Origin: Chitinolyticbacter meiyuanensis
GTDB taxonomy: Bacteria > Pseudomonadota > Gammaproteobacteria > Burkholderiales > Chitinibacteraceae
Assembly: GCF_008033135.1 (NCBI RefSeq)
Contig: NZ_CP041335.1
Span: 3,601,925 to 3,665,924 of the forward strand
Length of the DNA: 64,000 nucleotides
Reading direction: 5' to 3'
The position numbers were made by a program, and so were the translations under genes. Of this stretch, positions 1 to 9,000 are shown in pieces. The notes beneath the pieces are model-generated. The model did not search any database. It was given only the letters and a program-made list of their open reading frames with translations, and was not told where the DNA came from. The first letter of the stretch is position 1. Each line of letters begins with the position of its first letter.

Positions 1-3000
1 CTGCAGATCCGGCCCAGGTTCGCTACCGAAACCACCCAGCACGATCTTGCTGGAAGCAATCACCGGAACGAGGTTGAACTGGTAGTCATTACTCCCCGAA
101 GCCGAAGGACGCCCTTCGAACAGGATGTAATACGTTCCCGTTTTGCTCAGGGTGAAGACATCAATATCTGCATTGCCCCAATACTCGGTATTTCTAGCGA
201 CCACTTGCCTATTATCGGGATCAACAAGCCGGTAGTAGGCATAATGGCCTGGAGAAGCGCCACGAAGATCGAAATAAAACTGATCCCCAGCATTTGCCGT
301 AAAGCGATACAGATTGCTGCTATTGGCCAGCGCCAGTTGATCAGCAACCAGCTCACCTGGAATAATGGATTTAGCCTCGGAAACATCAAGCACCCGGAAG
401 TTGAATGTGCCGATGACATCTGCATCGGGATCAACAACAAACGTATACTCTCCCGGAATCAGGTCGATCATCGGGGAGCGGCTGCCATCGAAATAATCCG
501 CGTCGGTCCCGTTGAAAGACCTTGACACAATTTGCCCCTGCGGACCAAGTAACTTCCACTGCACGGAACCCACATCCGACAGGGAGTCGACATAGATCCG
601 ACCGGGCTGATCCAACGTGAATTGATACCGATTCACCTGTCCCGGCACATCAAACTGAGCGGAAACGATCTCACCCAGATTCAGCGGTGACACTATCTCT
701 ACGGGCTTGGTAACCTTGAAGTTGAAGCTGAGCGCGGCTGTTTCATCAACACGCCCCTCGAACAGGACATAGTAGCGACCGCTCTGCAAGGCAACGAATG
801 AGTAATCCTCGGGGCCATAGTATTGGCTAGTGTTCACCATTACTTGTTGCCCCTGCGCATCCAGAATGCGATAAGGCAGATAGCGATAGTAATCCTTGCT
901 CAGGATGTCGAGATAAATCTGCTGCCCCGCCAAGGCCTCAAACTGATAGAGCTGGCTTCCATTCGCCGGATTCAATTGTGCGGTGATCACTTCTCCAGCC
1001 GTGACAGCCACGGCAGTGGTGAGCGGCCGCAATGCAAAACTGTAGCCGCCTACCGCATCCGCAGCCCCATCCACCACCAGCACATATTCGCCAGCGACAA
1101 GGTTGAGTGCCGGAGAATTGGTATAATGCGCACTGTCGGTGCCAGTGAAGCTGCGGCTGGCAACCTGGCCTCGTGGCCCGGTCAGTATCCAGGTCAAACC
1201 GCCGTTGTTGGTGAGGCTATCCAGATACAACAAGGCATCTTGTTCGAGCGTAAAGGTATGACGGCTGAGCTGACCAACATGCGCAATCTGGCCAGTTGTC
1301 ACTTCACCTATGGTCAGCGGGGTCTCGACGTTGACCACGTGTTGCACTCGGAAGCTGTAGTCGATGACTCCGGAATCACTCGGATAGCTATCAACAATCA
1401 GCGTGTAGGTTCCGTTCAAAGCCAGCTTCAGGATGCCAGCATCTTCCGGCCCATAGTATTGGGAGCCATTCCAATAGACTTGCCGCCCGAGCGGATCGAG
1501 AATCCGGAAGGGCAAATAGCGGTAATAGGTCTTGCTGATAAAATCGACGTAGATTTCATCGCCAGCCTGGGCATCGAATTTATAGGCTCGGGATGAATTC
1601 GCAGGACTCAACTGCGCAACGACCGTCTCACCACTGACAATGGCTTGTGCTGCGGCCAGCTCATTCAACCTGAAGCTGTAGCCACCCGTTCCACCTTCCA
1701 CCACCAAGGCATAGTCGCCCGCTACCAAGCGGATAGCCGGAGTATCCGAAAAATTCGGCCCATCGCTATTGGCAAAATTTCGGCTCACTTCGAGGCCATG
1801 CGGACCGATGATGGACCACTTCAGGGAGGAGCTGTTGACTAGCGAGTCAAGATAAAGCAGCGATTCGTTGCTCAGGGTGAAGTTGTAGTAATCTTTTTGC
1901 GTAACAGTCTTGAGTTCTCCAGCAATAGCAACCCCAAAACTCAGCGCGCTCCCTGCCGGCAGCGCCGTCGGCGGCACGTTGCCTTTGTTCAAAAGCTGGA
2001 AGCTATAGTTGGTTCCAAAATTGCTAGCGAGCTGCCCCTCGATCAGCAAGGTATAGGTGCCAGTGAAATTGAAGGTCACCGGACCATAATCCGAGCTCAT
2101 GTTATTCGGGCCGAATACAACGCGCCCCCACGGATCAAGCACACGCCAATAAGCTGTGCCGCCGCTCACCGCCAATGAATCGAACTGCAATTGATCACCG
2201 GCTTGAACGCTGAACTGGTAAACATGAGTGGACTTGGCGTTAGTCAGTTCGCCCCGTACTGCGATACCCATGTCGATTGGCGAGGCCAGGTCGAGATCGA
2301 CCAGGCGGAAGGCGTACTGCGGCTGGGTATCCCCAGCGGCATCGATCGTCAGCGTGTACTGTCCGGCTGCCAGTTCCAGCAGCGGATTGCCACCGAACTG
2401 ATTGGCATCGGTGGCGGTGAAACTGCGGCTGGCCACCTGGCCCGCCGGTCCAACCAGGGTCCAGCTCAGGTTGCCATCGTTGCTCAAGGCATCCATATAC
2501 AGATGCTTGGCCTGCTCCAGCGTGAAGGTGTAGGCCACGCGCTGACCAGCATGCTCGATCCGGCCGACGATGCTGCCCGGCAATTGGTCGTAGATATTGC
2601 GCAGGCGCGCATTGTTGCCATAGGTGGTGCTGTCCAGCAGCTGCTCGCCACTGGTTTCCTCGGTCTTGAGATTCACCACCAGGCCGGCTTCGTTGCCGGC
2701 CAGCACACTGTCCTTGTTGGCCGCAATCTCCGCCGCAGTGCGTGCCACATTCCATACCCGCAGATTGCGGATCACGCCGTTGAATTGGCCATAATCGCTC
2801 TGCGCTTCGTGCGTCCGGCCTATCAGCCAGGGGTTGCTGTTGGCCGTCGCCGGCTGCTTGCGCACTGTGGCAGTCGTCACCTGCACCCCGTCCACATACA
2901 ACCTTAACTGGCCGTTGATCCGGTCCATCACCGCAGCCACGTGCTGCGACTGGCCTACCTTGATCACGCCAGCGGCCGATTGCGCGGACTGGACAGCGCC

Positions 3001-6000
3001 ATCGCCAGTCGAAAGCAGCAATGAACCATTGCTCTGCAACCACACAGAGAAAGTGCGTTGTTGGTTGTTGCCGTTGCCACTGTAGATCAGCGGTGTCCAG
3101 CTATTGGTAAAGCTGGCCACCTGGATCGTGGCCTCGAAGGTCACCGTCTGGTTGAGCGCCAGCGAAGGCGACGGCTCAATCTGCGCATATTGCGTCGAGC
3201 TGCCCTGCAGACCGCTATCGGAGGCCGGCCATTGTGGTACCACGCCCTGTGATTGTCCCAGCGTCAGCGCTACGCTGCGATCCTGCACCCGCTGGATGCG
3301 GAACTGGTATTGCGCTGTGCTGCTTGAAGCCAGCGGCCCCTCCACCAGCAGCGTGTAGACGCCGCTATACGCTAGCGTGATGACATCCCGATCGCTCATC
3401 GAGGTCACGTCGAACACCGGCCGGCCCCATGGATCCAGCAGGCGCCATTGCACCGTGCCATTGACGCCGTTGGCCGCCTTGAGCACGTCAAAGAAATAGC
3501 GCTCACCGGCCGTCGCGACAAACTGGAACGCTTGACTGCTATTGGCCGGCTGCAGCGCCACGTCGACCAACGCATCGGCCTGGATGGTCTGGGCTGCCGT
3601 CACATCGATCAGGCGGAAGGCGTATTGCGGCTGGGTATCCCCAGCGGCATCGATCGTCAGCGTGTACTGTCCGGCCGCCAGTTCCAGCAGCGGATTGCCG
3701 CTCAACTGATTGGCATCGGTGCTGGTGAAGCTGCGGCTGGCAACCTGGCCCGTCGGTCCAACCAGGGTCCAGCTCAGGTTGCCATCGTTGCTCAAAGCGT
3801 CCATGTACAGATGCTTGGCCTGCTCCAGCGTGAAGGTGTACGCCACGCGCTGACCGGCGTGCTCGATCCGGTCGACGATGCTGCCGGGCAATTGATCGTA
3901 GATATTGCGCAGGCGCGCATTGTTGCCATAGGTGGTGCTGTCCAGCAGCTGCTCGCCACTGGTTTCCTCGGTCTTGAGATTCACCACCAGGCCGGCTTCG
4001 TTGCCGGCCAGCACACTGTCCTTGTTGGCCGCAATCTCCGCCGCAGTGCGTGCCACATTCCATACCCGCAGATTGCGGATCACGCCGTTGAATTGGCCAT
4101 AATCGCTCTGCATTTCGTGTGCCCGACCAATCAGCCAAGGATTGCCGTTGGCCGTCGCTGGCTGCTTGCGTACTGCGGCGGTCGCTACCAGCACCCCATC
4201 GACGTACAACACCAACTGCCCGTTGATCCGATCCATTACCGCAGCCACGTGCTGCGACTGCCCCACCTTGATTACGCCAGCGGCCGATTGCACCGTCTGC
4301 GCGCTACCATCGCCAGTCGAGAGCTGCAATGAGCCATTGCTATGCAACCAAACCACGAAGGTGCGTTGTTGGTTATTGCCATTGCCGCTGTAGATCAGCG
4401 GTGTCCAGGTATTGGTCAAGCCAGCCACCTGGATCGTGGCCTCGAAGGTCACCGTCTGGTTAAGTGCCAGCGAAGGCGACGCCTCAATCTGTGCATATTG
4501 GGTCGTGTTGCCCAGTAGGCCGCCACCCACAACTGGCCATTGCGGTACTACGCCTTGCGATTGCCCCAGCGTCAGCACTACGCTGCGATCCTGCACCGGT
4601 TGGATACGGAACTGATATTGCGCCGTGCCGCTCGACCAAAGGCCCCCCTCCACCAGCAGCGTGTAGGTACCGCTATAGGCCAGTGTGGTGACATCCCGGT
4701 CGCTCATCGACGTTACGTCGAACACCGGCTGCCCCCACGGATCCAATAGCCGCCATTGCACCGTGTCATTGACGCCGTTGACCGCCTTGAGCACGTCAAA
4801 GAAATAGCGCTCACCGGCCGTCGCGACAAACTGGAACGCTTGGCTGCTATTGGCCGGCTGCAGCGCCACGTCGACCAACGCATCGGTCTGGATGGTCTGA
4901 GCCGCCGTCACATCGATCAAGCGGAAGGCGTATTGCGGCTGGGTATCCCCAGCAGCATCTATCGTCAGCGTGTACTGTCCAGCCGCCAGTTCCAGCAGCG
5001 GGTTGCCGCTCAACCGATTGGCATCGGTGCTGGTGAAGCTGCGGCTCGCGACTTGGCCCATCGGGCCAACCAGCGTCCAGCTCAGGTTGCCATCGTTGCT
5101 CAAGGCGTCCATGTACAGACGCTTGGCCTGCTCCAGCGTGAAGGTGTACGCCACGCGCTGACCAGCATGCTCGACCCGGTCGACGATGCTGCCCGGCAAT
5201 TGATCGTAGATATTGCGCAGGCGCGCGTGATTGGCATAGGTGGTGCTGTCCAGCAGCTGCTCGCCACTGGTTTCTTCGGTTTTGAGATTCACCACCAGGC
5301 CGGCTTCGTTGCCGGCCAACACACTGTCCTTGTTGGCCGCGATCTCTTCGGCAGTGCGGACGGTATTCCAGATCCGGATATCGCTCAAAACACCGTGAAA
5401 CAAAGCATAACTGCCACTTTTTTCATAGGTGTTTCCAATCAACCAAGGATTGGTATTACTGGAAGCCAACGTTTTTCGAACGCCACCGCTCGCAACCAAT
5501 GCACCATCAACATAAATCTTGAGCAGACCATTGAGCCTATCCATGACTGCAGCAATATGCTGATATTGCCCAATTTTAATTACACCCGACGCAGTTGATA
5601 ATGTCTGCAGCGACCCATCACCCGTCTCAAGCTGGAGCATGCCACTTGAATGAACCCACAAAGAGAAACTTGTATTTACATTATTCCCAGTTCCGCTATA
5701 GATCACAGGCATCCACGCATTGGCAAACTGGGCCACTTGAATGCTGGCTTCAAATGTTACCGTCTGGTTAAGTGCCAGCGAAGGAGATGACTCGATCTGC
5801 GCATATTGCGTTGCGTTACCCTGCAGACCGCCACCCGAGGCCGGCCATTTGCGATCGATCTGAGACTGACCGAGCTCGAGCGAATACTGGCGCTGCTGGA
5901 CCCGCTCCAGCATAAAGGCATAACTATTGCTTCCCGTTGCATCAGGGCGCCCCTCAAACACAACGTAATAGGTGCCGGTCCGATTGACGGTGAAAACATC

Positions 6001-9000
6001 CAGATCACCCTGACCGTAATATTCGCTATTTCTGGCCACCACCTGCCGATTGCTCGGATCAATCACCCGATAGTAGGCATAATGCCAACTCGACGCGCCG
6101 CGCATATCAAAATAGAACTGATCGCCAGCAACTGCGTCAAACCGATACACATTGGTACTATTGGCAGGAACCAATTGATCGGAAATCAAGCTCCCGGGTG
6201 TAATGACCCTAGCCTGATCGACTTCGAGCAGGCGGAAGCTTACGGTGCCGACCACCTCATTATCCGGATCAACGACGAAGCTATATTCCCCAGGGATCAA
6301 ATCGATAATAGGGGAACGGCTACCGTCAACATAGTCGCTATCGGTGGAACTGAAATATCGTGAGGTCAGCTGGCCTTGTGGGCCAACCAGCCGCCATTGC
6401 ATCGAGCCATTGTAGCTGAGCGAATCAACGTAAATCCGCATCGGCTGATCAACACGGAAATGATGCTGACTGATCTGCCCCGGCGCATTAATGGTTGTAG
6501 AAACCACCTCACCAAGGACCAAAGCCGAAGACATGTTGACAGGTTTTTGCAGCGCAAAGGCGTAGTTCATTACCCCACTATCACCAACCCACCCCTCAAA
6601 CAACACATAATATCGACCATCCCTGGGCAGGATAATTTCGGTATCTTGCGCCCCATAATATTGATGGGAAACATACGCCAGCTGCCGTCCCTGCTCATCC
6701 ATAATTCGATATGGCAGATAACGATAATAATCCTTGCTAAGCATATCGATATATATGCGCTCTCCAGCTACCGCATCGAACTGATATATTTGCACGCCAT
6801 TCGCAGGATTGAGCTGGGCATTGATCCGCTCACCGGCGGCAATGTGCTGAGCATCGAGCACGCCACGGAGGTTGAAAGCATATTGGCCAACAACATCGGC
6901 AGCAGCATCGACCGTCAACACGTAGTCACCGGCCACCAGATTCAATACCGGGTTATCGTAATAGTAGGTGCCTTCGCTCGCACTGAAAGTACGATTGGTC
7001 ACCTCACCACGCGGCCCGGTCAAGCGCCAGCTTATGTTGTCGTTGTTTGTGAGGCTATCCAGATACAGCAAGGTGCTCTGCTGTAATGAGAAGGTATAGC
7101 GGTTTCGCTGGCCAGGATGGGTAATTTCGCCTTGCGTCAATTCGCCCAGTGCTAATGCTGCTTGGGTATGGCTTATCTTGTGAACTTTGAAGCTGAAATC
7201 AGTCGTTCCATAGTCCCACACTGCACCCTCGACAATCAGGGTGTATGTACCAGACATCAGCAACTTCAGTTCCGGTAGGTCTTCCGGTCCATAGTATTGA
7301 AAGTTGTTGCGATAAACCGTTCTGCCCTGCGGGTCCAAGAGTCGGTACGGCAGGTAGCGATAGTAGGTCTTGCTGATGAAATCGAGATAAATTTCGTCGT
7401 TAGCTTGAGCTTCGAAGCGGTATATGCGCGATGAATTGGCCGGGCTCAACTGGCTGACCACCACTTCCGCATACTCCAGCTGCTGAGCACTCACCAAGTC
7501 ACTCAGCTTAAAGCTGTACCCTCCGGCTTGCCCTTCCACTAGCAGTGCGTAATCACCAGCCGCCAGCCTGATGGTCAAATCGCTAGGCCCGTAATAGCTG
7601 TCGCTGCTATTGAAGCTACGGCGAGCCTCGACGCCGCGAGGCCCAACAATTGTCCAAGCGATATCGGAACGATCAATCAAGGAGTCGAGATACAGGACAG
7701 CGGCAGTATCAAGGCTGAAGCGGTAGTAATGCTGTGACGCATTGGAATCAAGCTCCCCAGCCACTACCTCCCCGAGGGTAAGTACCTCCCCTTCGGGAAG
7801 CGCCGCCGGCGGTGTGTTACCTTTATCAAGCAATTTGAAGCTGAACGCCGTTTCAAAATAATTCGGCGAATTAACCCCTTCAACCAACAGGGTATATTTA
7901 CCAGCATAGGGCAAGGCAATGCTGTCCAAGTCGGAGGTAACATATACCGAGTCGAATACTTTCCTACCCCAGGGATCGAGCAAGCGCCAATAGGCAACAC
8001 CACCATTCACTGCAATCGAATCGAGCCCGATTATATCTCCTGCCTGCGCAGAAAATTGATAGGCTTGGGTCGTGGAAGCTGTGGTCAGCTTGCCGGTGAT
8101 GACGGACTCCCTCTCGATGACAGAGACATTGTCCAAATCAACAAGACGGAAAGCATATTGCGTGACGGTATCCAAACCGGCATCAATGGTTAGTTTGTAT
8201 TCGCCAGCTTGCAAATCCAGGAACAGCTCGTCAGCCGAGTTGGTCGCGTATGCACGATCAAACAGCGACCCTCTAACCATCTCATTGGGGCCACTCAACA
8301 CCCACAGCAACCAATTACTGTTTGGCTGCAAAATATCCATATATAGCCGCTTGGCTTGATCCAGCGTGAAGGTGTAGCTTACCTGCTGCCCCGGATGCTC
8401 AATACGGTCGATCACGACCCCAGGGAGTTCTTCATAAAGATTCCTGATCTGAGCGTGCTGCGCATATGCGCTATTGTCCAGCCAGCGATTCGCGTCATGT
8501 GCGGTAAAGTTCGCAATCAGGCCTGCTTCATTTCCAATTAGTTCACGCTCGCGGTCCGCAGCAATCTCCTCGGCTGTTCGGGCCACGTTCCACAGCCGCA
8601 GCGTGCTGATTACGCCATCGAATTGGGCATAGGCATCGCTTTTTTCACGGGTGCGTCCAATCAACCAGGACTGCGCGTTCAGCGTGGCGGGTTGCGCGCG
8701 AACTACGGCACTTGCGACCAGCTCCCCATCGACGAACAATTTCAGTACGCCGTTCACGCGGTCCATCACTGCCGCGACGTATTGCCGTTGGCCCCCCTTG
8801 ATCACCCCAGCTGCAGACCAAGCTGCCTGCTCGCCACCGTCACCCGTCGACAAATACAGCGAACCATTGCTGTTCAACCAGACGGAGAACATCCGCTGCT
8901 GGTTATTGCCATCGCCGCTGTAAAGCAACGGCATCCATGTGTTGGCAAAGCTATTGACCTGAATCGTTACCTCGGCCGTCACCGTCTGATTCAGCGTTAG

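Noticed and set aside
823..4332. Plus-strand open frames of 230-300 codons opposite the giant gene
   Set aside because: They recur with the repeat period and are shadows of the minus-strand repeats. The minus-strand translation has coherent domain structure and the plus-strand ones do not.
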